Below are positions 41,461 to 50,005 of a stretch of DNA of 64,000 nt, in pieces; within the stretch, counting starts at the first letter, position 1, and each line of letters opens with the position of its first letter. This DNA is from UBA10649 sp965278945 (lineage in GTDB: Bacteria > Actinomycetota > Actinomycetes > S36-B12), in NCBI GenBank assembly GCA_965278945.1, contig OZ257128.1:124001-188000 (forward strand), written 5' to 3'. Position numbers and translations under genes: made by a program. The notes under the pieces are model-generated. The model was given only the letters and a program-made list of their open reading frames with translations. It was not told where the DNA came from and did not search any database.

Positions 41461-43389
41461 TTAGGCGTCGGTGAGCCACCAGGCGCCGTAGGCGGGGATA
41501 CGCAGGGGAGCGGATGCGTCGACGAGGTCACCGGTGAGATGCTCGAGCAGGCGAGAGCCCGTCAACGGCTGCAGAAGAGCGGCCTCGACGTCCTGCGGGG
41601 ACTCGGAGAGGTTGTACACCTGCACGATCGAACCCGCGGCGTGACGGCGCCGGAACACGACGATCGCGGGATTCGAGCCGGTCGTGCACTCCGTGCTCAC
41701 TGCAGCGTGCAGGCTTGCAAGCGAGCGGCGCGTGTGGACCAGTCGTCGGATTGCGACGAGGATCCGCTGTGCAACCGAGCCCGCGGCATCGACGTCCAGC
41801 GACCAGTCCATTGCCGGCCGGTGCGCCCACCTGTTGTCGGTCATCTTCGCCGGATCGCCGAGATACGACTCGTCGTTCAGCATGCCGATCTCGTCGCCCA
41901 TGTAGAGCAGCGGGAGTCCGCCGAATCCGAAGACCATCGCGTAGGCACACGTGAGACGGCCGATCGCGAGGTCCAGCGCCTCGCTGTCCTCGCGCAGCAG
42001 TGCCGACTCGACACCGGCCAGGCTCGCCGCGCTGCCCGAGGTGCGCCGGTCGCCCGTCTGCGGGTTCGACTGGAAGTGCAGCCCGCGGGCGAAGCTCCCG
42101 TCGAAGTCCCCGGCGTAGAAGTCGGCCAGGAAGGCGCGGTGCGCGAAGCCGTCCCAGCCGACGCTCGCCGCGTCGGCGTCGTCGATCGCCCAGCCGATGT
42201 CATCGTGGCAGCGCAGGTACGTCGCCCAGGCGCCGGTCACCGGGATCGGCGCGAAGCCGCCGAGGGCGGTGGCGAGCAGGCGCCCGTCGCGCGTAGCCAG
42301 CGCCGACCAGATCTGGACCATGAGCGAGTTGTGATACGCGAGGTCGGACACCTTGCCCGCGTGCTCGCCTTGGCCCAGGTACGCGACGACCTCCTGCGGG
42401 CCGACGATTGCCTCGGCCTTGAAGATGACCGCCGGAGCCATGATCCGCGCGCAGGCGCGCAGTGCCTGCGTGATGGCGTGGACCTCGGGCTGGTTCTGGC
42501 AGTTCGTGCCGAGCCTCTTCCACACGAACGCGATCGCATCGAGCCGGATGCAGTCTGCACCCTGGTTCGCGAGGAACCCGACGATGTCGACGAACTCGGC
42601 GAACACGTCGGGGTTGGACCAGTTGACGTCCCATTGCCACTCGTTGAACGTCGTCCAGACCCACTCGTTGAGCTCGGGATCGAGGGTGAAGTTCCCCGGC
42701 GCGAACGCGGGAAAGATCTCCGGCAGTGATTCCTCGAGGGCGTCAGGAATCTCGCGGTCCGGGTACACGTAGAAGTAGTCGCGGTAGCGGGCCTCGCCCT
42801 TCCGGGCACGTTCGGCCCAGTCGTGCTCGCGTGCCACGTGATTGAGGACGAGGTCCAAGGTGAGCGAGATGCCGGCGTCGTGCAGGTCTGCGGCGAGGTC
42901 GGCGAGGTCGGCCATCGTTCCGAGGTCTGGTCGCACCGAGCGGTAATCCATCACCGCGTAGCCGCCGTCGTTGGCGCCGGGGCGGGGAGTGAGCAGTGGC
43001 ATGAGGTGCAGGTACGTCACCCCCAGGTCGCGCAGGTAGTCGATGTGCCCCCGGATGCCCTGCAGGTCGCCGGCAAACAGGTCGGCATAGGCGACGTATC
43101 CGATCGCATCGGGAGACTGGAACCAGTCGGGACGCAGAATGCGCTCGCCGTCGCGGACTCGAAGCAGGGCCGAGCGACGGCGATGCACGTCGGCGATGAT
43201 GTCGACGAGGTGAGGCAGTACCGCGGCGGCGTCGTAGACGGACGACAACCCGTCCCACAGGTCGATCGCCCACCGGTCGAAGCGGACCATGACCGCGTCG
43301 CGATCGGCGTCCGCCGCGAGGGCTTCGGCGAGTGCGGTGCGAGCCCGCGCGAGAGCCAGGTCACGACTCGTGGTTGGTGCGTCGGACAT
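41461..43389 (-). CDS. Amylosucrase-like GH13 enzyme
   Basis: A 642-residue glycoside hydrolase family 13 protein with amylosucrase layout: a helical N-terminal domain (about 1-85), an (alpha/beta)8 barrel with TLDLVLNHVA, nucleophile region DCIRLDAIAFVWKRLG, acid/base region IFKAEAIVG, and CHDDIGW, and a C-terminal beta domain. Amylosucrase makes alpha-1,4-glucan from sucrose and releases fructose. ATG 43389 lies 10 nt after the glpX stop, so the two are cotranscribed; an in-frame extension through glpX is rejected. Sucrose hydrolase activity is an alternative. Confidence 0.88.
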   Translation of the reverse strand: MSDAPTTSRDLALARARTALAEALAADADRDAVMVRFDRWAIDLWDGLSSVYDAAAVLPHLVDIIADVHRRRSALLRVRDGERILRPDWFQSPDAIGYVAYADLFAGDLQGIRGHIDYLRDLGVTYLHLMPLLTPRPGANDGGYAVMDYRSVRPDLGTMADLADLAADLHDAGISLTLDLVLNHVAREHDWAERARKGEARYRDYFYVYPDREIPDALEESLPEIFPAFAPGNFTLDPELNEWVWTTFNEWQWDVNWSNPDVFAEFVDIVGFLANQGADCIRLDAIAFVWKRLGTNCQNQPEVHAITQALRACARIMAPAVIFKAEAIVGPQEVVAYLGQGEHAGKVSDLAYHNSLMVQIWSALATRDGRLLATALGGFAPIPVTGAWATYLRCHDDIGWAIDDADAASVGWDGFAHRAFLADFYAGDFDGSFARGLHFQSNPQTGDRRTSGSAASLAGVESALLREDSEALDLAIGRLTCAYAMVFGFGGLPLLYMGDEIGMLNDESYLGDPAKMTDNRWAHRPAMDWSLDVDAAGSVAQRILVAIRRLVHTRRSLASLHAAVSTECTTGSNPAIVVFRRRHAAGSIVQVYNLSESPQDVEAALLQPLTGSRLLEHLTGDLVDASAPLRIPAYGAWWLTDA

Positions 43390-43399
43390 GGCGTTCCGA

Positions 43400-44425
43400 T
43401 CAGCTGGTGCGGAGGCTGGCCGATCCGCCGAAGTCGACGGACGAGTAGGTCGACAGCTTCGACAGGCGGTGCTCGCTGCGCACGTCGCGGATAGTGCCGC
43501 TCTTGCTGCGCATGACGATCGAGTGCGTGGTTGGCCCGTCCGCGGTGTAGCGGACGCCCTCCATGATCTCTCCGTCGGTGATCCCGGTCGCGCAGAAGAA
43601 GATGTTGTCGCCCGTGACGAGGTCTCCTGTGGTGAGCACGCGATCGAGGTCATGCCCGGCGTCGAGGGCGCGACGACGCTCATCGTCATCGCGCGGCCAG
43701 AGCTTGGCCTGAATTGTTCCGCCGAGGCAGGTGATCGCGCAGGCCGCGATGATTCCCTCGGGCGTTCCGCCGATGCCGGCCAGCATGTCGATGCCGGTGC
43801 CGTCACGAGCGGCCATGATCGCTCCCGCGACGTCGCCGTCGGCGATGAACTTGATCCGTGCGCCCGCCGCGCGGACCTCGTCGACGATGCCCTGGTGGCG
43901 GGGACGGTCGAGGATGCAGACGGTGAGGTCCTCGACGTGCTCCCCCTTCGCGCGCGCGATCTGCTGGAGGTTGTAGGCCATGGGTGCGGTGATGTCGACG
44001 ACATCCGCGCTCTCGGGACCGACGACGAGCTTCTCCATGTAGAACACCGCACTCGGGTCGTACATCGCGCCGCGCTCGGCGACGGCGATGACCGCGATCG
44101 CGTTGGGCATGCCCTTTGCTGCGAGGGTCGTCCCGTCGATGGGGTCGACGGCGACATCGGCCTCGGCACCCGATCCGTCGCCGACACGCTCGCCGTTGAA
44201 CAGCATCGGAGCGTCGTCCTTCTCGCCCTCGCCGATGACGACGACGCCGTTCATCGACACGGTGCCGATCAGTTGCCGCATCGCGTTGACCGCAGCTCCG
44301 TCGGCTCCGTTCTTATCCCCGCGACCGACCCAGCGGGCGGCGGCCATCGCGGCGGCCTCGGTTACCCGGACCAGTTCGAGGGCGAGGTTGCGGTCGGGAA
44401 CCTCGAGGGCGGGTGCACTGGTCAT
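43400..44425 (-). CDS. glpX: Class II fructose-1,6-bisphosphatase
   Basis: A 341-residue metal-dependent phosphatase of gluconeogenesis. Conserved blocks are WVGRGDKNGADGAAV, DPIDGTTLAAKGMPNAIAV (metal/phosphate site), and GIGGTPEGIIAACA. The GlpX type is the only FBPase in many Actinobacteria. The -10 TACGCT ends 6 nt before ATG 44425. It heads an operon with the amylosucrase gene, linking gluconeogenic flux with glucan synthesis by position. Confidence 0.94.
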   Translation of the reverse strand: MTSAPALEVPDRNLALELVRVTEAAAMAAARWVGRGDKNGADGAAVNAMRQLIGTVSMNGVVVIGEGEKDDAPMLFNGERVGDGSGAEADVAVDPIDGTTLAAKGMPNAIAVIAVAERGAMYDPSAVFYMEKLVVGPESADVVDITAPMAYNLQQIARAKGEHVEDLTVCILDRPRHQGIVDEVRAAGARIKFIADGDVAGAIMAARDGTGIDMLAGIGGTPEGIIAACAITCLGGTIQAKLWPRDDDERRRALDAGHDLDRVLTTGDLVTGDNIFFCATGITDGEIMEGVRYTADGPTTHSIVMRSKSGTIRDVRSEHRLSKLSTYSSVDFGGSASLRTS

Positions 44426-44431
44426 GTCGGC

Positions 44432-44437
44432 AGCGTA
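44432..44437 (-). promoter_or_regulatory. -10 element of glpX (leaderless)
   Basis: TACGCT on the minus strand, 6 nt before ATG 44425. Confidence 0.5.
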
Positions 44438-44501
44438 TCGATGGAGCGGGCGGGCTCACCTGCCCGATTGCCCAGCAGAGCCGATAGCCCATGATGGACG
44501 C

Positions 44502-45062
44502 GTGGGAAGCCAGGAGCCGCAGCCGACCGGACGGCCGAATGCGCGGATGCGCCAGACCATCGGCGACATGGTGCGCTCCATGCTCGTCGTCCTGGCATTC
44601 GTCGTGGTGCTGCTGATCGTGACGTGGCGTCCGCAGCCGGACGCCGTGAAGGTGATCGACCCGACACCAGCGGTGCTGCTCGCGACCGATCAGGCCGACT
44701 TCGACCTAGACGCGCCGACTGGGCTGGCCGAGGGCTGGCGCCCCACGAGCGCGCGCTGGGAGCCCACCGCGAAGTCGATCCCCGATCCGGTCCTGCACAT
44801 CGGCTACGTGACTCCCGCCGATCAGTACGCGCAGGTCAGCCAGTCGGTGAACGCGTCGGACGACTACACGGCCGAGCAGACAGACGACGGCATCGCCGTC
44901 GGGACGCAGGCGGTCGAGGGCGTGAACTGGGAGCGGTGGGAGCGCGGCGATCGACACTCGCTGGTGCTGATCGCCGACGGCACGACGACGATCGTGTCGG
45001 GCACCGCGGGCTGGGACGAGCTGATCGCCCTGGCCGCGTCGCTGGAGCCCGCAACGCCTTAG
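44502..45062 (+). CDS. DUF4245 membrane-anchored protein
   Basis: A 186-residue actinobacterial protein of unknown function: one transmembrane helix near residues 27-45 (MLVVLAFVVVLLIVTW) followed by an extracytoplasmic domain with GWRPTSARWEPTAKS and YVTPADQYAQVSQS, typical of DUF4245. GTG 44502 is chosen from the family start and a CATGAT -10 at 44490-44495 (6-nt spacer). Divergent from glpX, a common arrangement in actinomycetes. Confidence 0.82.
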   Translation: MGSQEPQPTGRPNARMRQTIGDMVRSMLVVLAFVVVLLIVTWRPQPDAVKVIDPTPAVLLATDQADFDLDAPTGLAEGWRPTSARWEPTAKSIPDPVLHIGYVTPADQYAQVSQSVNASDDYTAEQTDDGIAVGTQAVEGVNWERWERGDRHSLVLIADGTTTIVSGTAGWDELIALAASLEPATP

Positions 45063-45065
45063 CAG

Positions 45066-45254
45066 CTATTCCTCAGGGTCGGCTGCGTCCACGCGGGCGC
45101 GCGCGGTGTCGAGCCAGGTCTGGCAAATCTTCGCGAGGACCTCGCTGCGTTCCCATAGGGCGAGCGACTCCTCCAGCGTGAGTCCGCCGTTCTCGAGCGA
45201 GGCGACCACCGTGGCCAGCTCGTCGCGCGCCTGCTCGTAGGTGGGTTCGGCCAT
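45066..45254 (-). CDS. xseB: Exodeoxyribonuclease VII small subunit
   Basis: A 62-residue protein with the XseB pattern: YEQARDELATVVASLENGGLTLEESLALWERS then a short helix. It binds the large subunit to form exonuclease VII, which degrades single-stranded DNA from both ends. It lies 9 nt after xseA. Convergent with the DUF4245 gene with a 3-nt gap. Confidence 0.92.
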   Translation of the reverse strand: MAEPTYEQARDELATVVASLENGGLTLEESLALWERSEVLAKICQTWLDTARARVDAADPEE

Positions 45255-45263
45255 GACGCGACT

Positions 45264-46424
45264 CTAGTTCCCGGACGCAACGTCATCGGCGAGTGCTTGC
45301 GCCCGAAGGCGGCCTTCGCTGAGCCGGATGTCCAGGACATCGCCGGGTGCCGCGTCCGCAGCGCTGCGGACGATGTGACCGTCTGCCGACGTGACGATCG
45401 CGTAGCCGCGTTCGAGAGTCGCCGCGGGGGACAGGGATCGCGCGCGGGCATGCAGGTGTCCGATGTCGTTGGCGGCCGCGTCGAGCCGATTCAGGAGGAC
45501 CGAGCGCGCCCGGTCGCGCCGATGGCGCATGCCCTGCTGCTCGCGGTCGAGCAGGTGGCCGATCACGACGGATCCGCGACGGCGCAGGCCCTCGACGAGC
45601 GAGACCTGCTCGCGCAAAGACGGCACGACTCGCTTCGCGGCATCGGTCGGCGTCGACGCGCGAAGGTCCGCGACGAAGTCGACGAGCGGGGCGTCCTGCT
45701 CGTGGCCGATCGCGCTGACGACCGGGGTGCGACACGCGGCCACGGCCCGGACGAGTGCCTCGTTGCTGAAGGGCAGCAGGTCCTCGACGCTGCCGCCGCC
45801 GCGGGCGAGGATGATGACGTCGACCTCGGGCATGGCATCGAGCTCAGCCAGCGCGGCAGTGACCGCCGCGACCGCCTGGACTCCCTGCACCGGCACTTCG
45901 CGCACCTCGAATGCGATGGCGGGCCAGCGCTCGCGGGCGTTGACGAGCACGTCGTCCATCGCGGCGCTCGCGCGACCGCAGATCAGGCCGATGCGCTGGG
46001 GGATGAAAGGCAGCGCCTTCTTGCGCTCCGGAGCGAAGAGGCCCTCGGCGGTGAGCAAGGCCTTCAGCCGCTCGAGCTCGGCGAGCAGCGCGCCCAGGCC
46101 GACGGGGCGGATCTCCTTGGCCCGCAGCGAGAGCGACCCGCGGGCCGCCCAGAAGTCCGGTCGCGCGTGCACGATGATCCGCTGGCCCTCGGCGAGCGGC
46201 GGATCCATGCGGCCGATGATCGACGAGTCGGCGACGACGGTCAGTGACATGTCGACATCGGTGTCGCGCAGGACGAGGTAGTGGTTGCGGGCACCCGGGC
46301 GCGGCCGGTACTCGGCGACCTGGCCGTCGATCCAGATCGCGCCGAGCCTGCCGATCCAGTCCGAGAGGAGCCGGGAGACCGTGCGGACGGCCGCGGGCGA
46401 CTCGGCGCTGGTCTCCAGGGGCAT
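45264..46424 (-). CDS. xseA: Exodeoxyribonuclease VII large subunit
   Basis: A 386-residue catalytic subunit. An N-terminal OB domain (about 10-110; IWIDGQVAEYRPRPGARNHYLVLRD), then the nuclease domain with GLICGRASAAMDDVL, RGGGSVEDLLPFSNEALVRAVAACRTPVVSAIGHE, followed by a coiled coil. Length is slightly under the E. coli protein because the C-terminal segment is short. ATG 46424 has TAGGCT 7 nt upstream. Confidence 0.94.
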   Translation of the reverse strand: MPLETSAESPAAVRTVSRLLSDWIGRLGAIWIDGQVAEYRPRPGARNHYLVLRDTDVDMSLTVVADSSIIGRMDPPLAEGQRIIVHARPDFWAARGSLSLRAKEIRPVGLGALLAELERLKALLTAEGLFAPERKKALPFIPQRIGLICGRASAAMDDVLVNARERWPAIAFEVREVPVQGVQAVAAVTAALAELDAMPEVDVIILARGGGSVEDLLPFSNEALVRAVAACRTPVVSAIGHEQDAPLVDFVADLRASTPTDAAKRVVPSLREQVSLVEGLRRRGSVVIGHLLDREQQGMRHRRDRARSVLLNRLDAAANDIGHLHARARSLSPAATLERGYAIVTSADGHIVRSAADAAPGDVLDIRLSEGRLRAQALADDVASGN

Positions 46425-46431
46425 GTCCCGG

Positions 46432-46441
46432 AGCCTACGAT
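46432..46441. promoter_or_regulatory. Overlapping divergent -10 boxes, xseA / ispH
   Basis: AGCCTACGAT encodes TAGGCT on the minus strand (46432-46437, 7 nt before ATG 46424) and TACGAT on the plus strand (46436-46441, 6 nt before ATG 46448). The boxes share 2 bp; both genes are predicted leaderless. Confidence 0.6.
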
Positions 46442-46447
46442 GGGGGC

Positions 46448-47407
46448 ATGGCCGAATCGAAGAAGGTCTTGCTGGCTGCGCCTCGCGGATACTGCGCGGG
46501 AGTCGACCGGGCCGTCGTCACGGTCGAGAAGGCCCTCGACCTCTACGGAGCGCCGGTATACGTGCGCAAGCAGATCGTCCACAACAAGTACGTCGTCCAG
46601 GCCCTTGAGGAGCGCGGCGCGATCTTCGTCGACGAGGTCGAGGAGATTCCCGAGGGATCCACGGTCGTGTTCTCCGCGCACGGCGTGGCCCCCGTCGTCC
46701 ATGAGGAGTCGCGCGAGCGCAATCTCAAGACGATCGACGCCACCTGTCCGCTGGTGACCAAGGTCCATGCAGAGGTGCGGCGCTATGCCAGCGAGGGCTA
46801 CCAGATCGTGCTCATCGGACACGAGGGCCATGAAGAGGTCGAAGGCACGATGGGGGAGGCGCCAGAGGTCGTCACCCTCGTCGAGGATCCCCACGTTGCC
46901 TTGACCCAGGACATCCCAAACTCCGACAAGCTCATCTGGTTGTCGCAGACGACCCTGTCCGTTGACGAGACCCTGCAGACGGTCGACGTGCTCAAGGAGC
47001 GCTTCCCGCAATTGATCGCGCCGCCCAGCGATGACATCTGCTACGCCACGTCGAACCGGCAGGCTGCGGTCAAGGCCATGGCCCCTGGCTGCGACGTCGT
47101 CATCGTCGTCGGCTCGGGCAACTCGTCGAACTCCGTGCGCCTTGTCGAAGTCGCGCTCGAGGCCGGCGCGCGTGCGTCCTACCGCGTCGACTACGCGGGC
47201 GAACTCGATCCCGCATGGTTCGACGACGCCTCGCTGGTCGGACTCACCAGCGGCGCCTCGGTGCCCGAGATCCTCGTCAGCGAAGTGCTCGAGTGGCTGG
47301 CCGAGCGCGGCTTCTCCGACGTCGAGACCGTGCAGACCGCGGAGGAGACGCTGGTGTTCGCGCTCCCGCCGGAACTGCGGCGCGACATGAAGGCCGCGCA
47401 GGCCTAG
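46448..47407 (+). CDS. ispH: 4-hydroxy-3-methylbut-2-enyl diphosphate reductase
   Basis: A 319-residue [4Fe-4S] enzyme making IPP and DMAPP in the MEP pathway. Cluster cysteines are in APRGYCAGV (C16), DATCPLVTK (near 101) and ICYATSNRQ (near 198); the proton-relay TSNRQ-like and VGSGNSSNS loops are present. ATG 46448 is fixed by TACGAT 6 nt upstream; in-frame sequence before it belongs to the divergent xseA. Its TAG stop shares CTAG with the convergent DUF6542 gene. Confidence 0.95.
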   Translation: MAESKKVLLAAPRGYCAGVDRAVVTVEKALDLYGAPVYVRKQIVHNKYVVQALEERGAIFVDEVEEIPEGSTVVFSAHGVAPVVHEESRERNLKTIDATCPLVTKVHAEVRRYASEGYQIVLIGHEGHEEVEGTMGEAPEVVTLVEDPHVALTQDIPNSDKLIWLSQTTLSVDETLQTVDVLKERFPQLIAPPSDDICYATSNRQAAVKAMAPGCDVVIVVGSGNSSNSVRLVEVALEAGARASYRVDYAGELDPAWFDDASLVGLTSGASVPEILVSEVLEWLAERGFSDVETVQTAEETLVFALPPELRRDMKAAQA

Positions 47408-48363
47408 CCGCGGCGGCGGCGGAACAGCACGAGAACGACAGCGACGACGGTCGTGCCGATGACCCAGTACCAGTTGTAGGCCATCGTGAAGAACACGAGC
47501 TGAGCGCGGTTGAGCACGCCGCCGCCGGTCGTGCCGCGGAACATCTGTCCGGCAGTGATCGCGGCAATGAAGAACGCGATGGGCGGGATGATGATCGCCA
47601 CGACATCGTCCTCGCGGCGCACCCGCCACGCGCAGTAGACGCTGCTGACGAGCAGGGCGATGCCGGTCGGCGCACCGAGTTCGCCCTTGCCGAGCCAGGC
47701 GTTGATGAACCCGACGAGGACGGTCGCCCCGATGACGATGAGATAGACCGCGCCGGCCGAGATGCCCGGGGAGCGGTGGGAGATCTCGCGGGGCGTGCCG
47801 TGCTTGCGCCGGTCACTGCGGCTCTCTGTCACGGGTTCATCGTCCAGCACCGCGGCATCGTCGACGACCAGGCCGGTTCCGGTAGCGGAGACCGCGCTGT
47901 TCACCCGCACGGGGATCGAGGGATCGTCGTCGACGCGCACGAGGGTGCGGAGCTTGCCGCCGTGGTCTGACGTCAGCGCCAGTACCGCTGCATCGACGTC
48001 CGTGACGCCCTGGCTGCGGAACAGGCGGCCGGTGTCGACAGTCGCCGCGGGGGCCGGCGGCGCCGGAGCATCCTCGGGCTCTGAGTCTTCGTCGTGGTCG
48101 AGCTCGTCGACCACGACGGAGTCGGGCAGCGCGAGCTGGGCCTCGATGTCGGCGTCGAACTCGGGCTCGCCGGCATCAATCCCGGAGTCGGGAGCGGGAT
48201 CCTCGAGACCGAGTTCGGCAAGGGCCGGCTCGAGCGGCTCGACGTCCTCGGGCCGGAAGAAGGACGCATACACCGGGTCGACCGGCTCGCGGCCGTGCTC
48301 GTCGTCGGGCGTCACCACGTCCGTACCGTACTCAACCGACCTGTGATTCGGGGAAATCGCCAT
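47404..48363 (-). CDS. DUF6542-type membrane protein with acidic N-terminus
   Basis: A 319-residue protein. Residues 1-150 are acidic and Pro/Ala-rich, probably disordered (EDSEPEDAPAPPAPAATVD). The C-terminal 140 residues contain four hydrophobic helices (AGAVYLIVIGATVLVGFINAW and following) as in the DUF6542 family, which is regularly found between ispH and ychF in actinomycetes. Function unknown. ATG 48363 is the likely start. Confidence 0.72.
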   Translation of the reverse strand: MAISPNHRSVEYGTDVVTPDDEHGREPVDPVYASFFRPEDVEPLEPALAELGLEDPAPDSGIDAGEPEFDADIEAQLALPDSVVVDELDHDEDSEPEDAPAPPAPAATVDTGRLFRSQGVTDVDAAVLALTSDHGGKLRTLVRVDDDPSIPVRVNSAVSATGTGLVVDDAAVLDDEPVTESRSDRRKHGTPREISHRSPGISAGAVYLIVIGATVLVGFINAWLGKGELGAPTGIALLVSSVYCAWRVRREDDVVAIIIPPIAFFIAAITAGQMFRGTTGGGVLNRAQLVFFTMAYNWYWVIGTTVVAVVLVLFRRRRG

Positions 48364-48377
48364 CCCGCCGCCCCGAC

Positions 48378-48383
48378 TAGGAT
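48378..48383 (+). promoter_or_regulatory. -10 element of ychF (leaderless)
   Basis: TAGGAT ends 8 nt before GTG 48392. Confidence 0.5.
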
Positions 48384-48391
48384 CGTCCGCC

Positions 48392-49465
48392 GTGGCCCTC
48401 ACCATCGCAATCGTCGGACTCCCGAACGTCGGCAAGTCGACCCTGTTCAACGCCCTGACCAAGAACGACGTGCTCGCGGCGAACTACCCGTTCGCGACGA
48501 TCGAGCCGAACACGGGCGTCGTCGGGGTGCCCGATCCCCGGCTGAACGTGCTCGCGGGGATCTTCGGTTCCGAGCGGATCCTGCCCGCGTCGGTGGTGTT
48601 CGTCGACATCGCCGGCATCGTCAAGGGCGCGAGCGAGGGCGCCGGCCTAGGGAACAAGTTCCTCGCGAACATCCGCGAGTCGGACGCCATCTGCCAGGTG
48701 CTCCGCGCCTTTACCGACGATGACGTCATCCACGTCGAGGGCCGGGTCTCGCCCGCCGAGGACATGGAGACCATCAACACCGAGCTGATCCTCGCCGACC
48801 TGCAGACGATCGACCGCGCGCTGCCCCGCCTGCAGAAGGAGGCGCGCACCGACAAGTCGAAGGTTGCCGTCCTCACCGCCACCGAGGAGGCGCGCGAACT
48901 GCTGAACAACGGCACGACGATCTTCGCCTCCGGCGTTGATCCGACTCCGCTCAAGGAGCTGTTCCTCCTCACCGCCAAGCCCTTCCTCTACATGATCAAT
49001 GTGGACGAGGACGAGCTCGCCGACGAGGCGTTCAAGCAGAGCATGCGCGACCTCGTCGCACCCGCCGAGGCGGTGTTCCTCGACGCCAAGCTCGAGGCGG
49101 AACTGGTCGAGCTGTCCGAGGAGGAAGCACTCGAGCTGCTGCAGTCCGTGGGCCAGGAGGAGAGCGGCCTCAACGCTCTCGCGCGAGTCGGCTTCGCGAC
49201 GCTCGGCCTGCAGACCTACCTGACGGCCGGGCCGAAAGAGTCCCGCGCGTGGACCATCCCCAAGGGAGCCACTGCGCCCGAGGCTGCCGGAGTGATCCAC
49301 ACGGACTTCCAGAAGGGCTTCATCAAAGCCGAGGTCGTGTCCTTCGACGACCTCGTTGCCACCGGCTCGATGGCCGAGGCGAAGGCCAAGGGCAAGGTCC
49401 GGATCGAGGGCAAGGACTACGTGATGGCCGACGGCGACGTCGTGGAGTTCCGTTTCAACGTCTAA
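48392..49465 (+). CDS. ychF: Redox-regulated ATPase YchF (OLA1-like)
   Basis: A 357-residue P-loop protein of the Obg family that prefers ATP. G1 is GLPNVGKST (8-16), G3 is DIAGIVKGAS; a coiled-coil insertion follows and the C-terminal TGS-like domain ends with RIEGKDYVMADGDVVEFRFNV, as is standard. It associates with ribosomes and is involved in stress responses. GTG 48392 is supported by the -10 and by the fully conserved N-terminus. Confidence 0.95.
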   Translation: MALTIAIVGLPNVGKSTLFNALTKNDVLAANYPFATIEPNTGVVGVPDPRLNVLAGIFGSERILPASVVFVDIAGIVKGASEGAGLGNKFLANIRESDAICQVLRAFTDDDVIHVEGRVSPAEDMETINTELILADLQTIDRALPRLQKEARTDKSKVAVLTATEEARELLNNGTTIFASGVDPTPLKELFLLTAKPFLYMINVDEDELADEAFKQSMRDLVAPAEAVFLDAKLEAELVELSEEEALELLQSVGQEESGLNALARVGFATLGLQTYLTAGPKESRAWTIPKGATAPEAAGVIHTDFQKGFIKAEVVSFDDLVATGSMAEAKAKGKVRIEGKDYVMADGDVVEFRFNV

Positions 49466-49604
49466 CGGTCTGCTACGTTTTAGTTGTTTGCGCTTCCAGG
49501 TGATCGTTCGCCTGAAACATTTCGGAGCGACCTGAATCGATCAGGGTATGTCCGGATGGGGTGCTGTGCTTCGGCACATCAATTCCACCCGAAGGGACAT
49601 GACA
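49466..49604. other. Intergenic stretch between ychF and the DUF1801 gene
   Basis: Non-coding, comparatively A+T-rich. It contains a small tetraloop hairpin TGTGC-TTCG-GCACA (49565-49578) and GAAGGGA (49591-49597), the ribosome binding site of the next gene. No terminator with a U-tract is evident. Confidence 0.45.
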
Positions 49605-49961
49605 ATGACGAACAAGGATGACCGCAACCTCCAGCAGGTTCTCGCCAAGATCGACGAGATGGACGAGCCCGTCCGCAGCGTGATGCGGCGGATGCACGAT
49701 GTGATCGCTGCCGCGGGACCCGACCTCAAGGCACGCATCTGGTACGGGATGCCCGGCTACGCCATTTCAGCGAGCAGTCCCGTCCTGATCTTCTTCCGCA
49801 AGGACGAGCGGATGAGTCTGGGCGTGAGCGAGAAGGTCGCGTTCCGGCCAGCGGGTGGAGCCGACGGCCGGCTGATGCCCGCAGCCTGGTACTTCGACGA
49901 TCTCGATGACGCCACTGAACTGCGGGTCGCCGAGATAGTCCAGGCCGTCACTGAGACCTGA
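49605..49961 (+). CDS. DUF1801 (YdhG-like) protein
   Basis: A 118-residue protein with the DUF1801 pattern: RMHDVIAAAGPDLKARIWYGMPGYAI, then VLIFFRKDERMSLGVSEKVAF. Small cytoplasmic family, function unknown; some members are iron-sulfur-assembly (Fra/YdhG)-like folds. ATG 49605 has GAAGGGA 7 nt upstream; ATG 49599 is in frame two codons earlier. Confidence 0.8.
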   Translation: MTNKDDRNLQQVLAKIDEMDEPVRSVMRRMHDVIAAAGPDLKARIWYGMPGYAISASSPVLIFFRKDERMSLGVSEKVAFRPAGGADGRLMPAAWYFDDLDDATELRVAEIVQAVTET

Positions 49962-49993
49962 CGGATTTCGTGCGCGGTACACACGTGCGCGGA

Positions 49994-49999
49994 TAGCCT
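49994..49999 (+). promoter_or_regulatory. -10 element of the small secreted protein gene (leaderless)
   Basis: TAGCCT ends 6 nt before ATG 50006. Two copies of GTGCGCGG (49970-49977, 49985-49992) lie just upstream. Confidence 0.5.
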
Positions 50000-50005
50000 T
50001 TCGGG

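Noticed and set aside
40325..41464. A 379-codon frame antisense to the fumarase gene
   Set aside because: Shadow of a conserved enzyme gene; composition is that of a reversed GC-rich frame.
41461..44187. A 908-residue amylosucrase reading frame
   Set aside because: The first 266 codons lie out of frame inside glpX and are Ser/Arg/Pro-rich; the GH13 homology begins at 43389.
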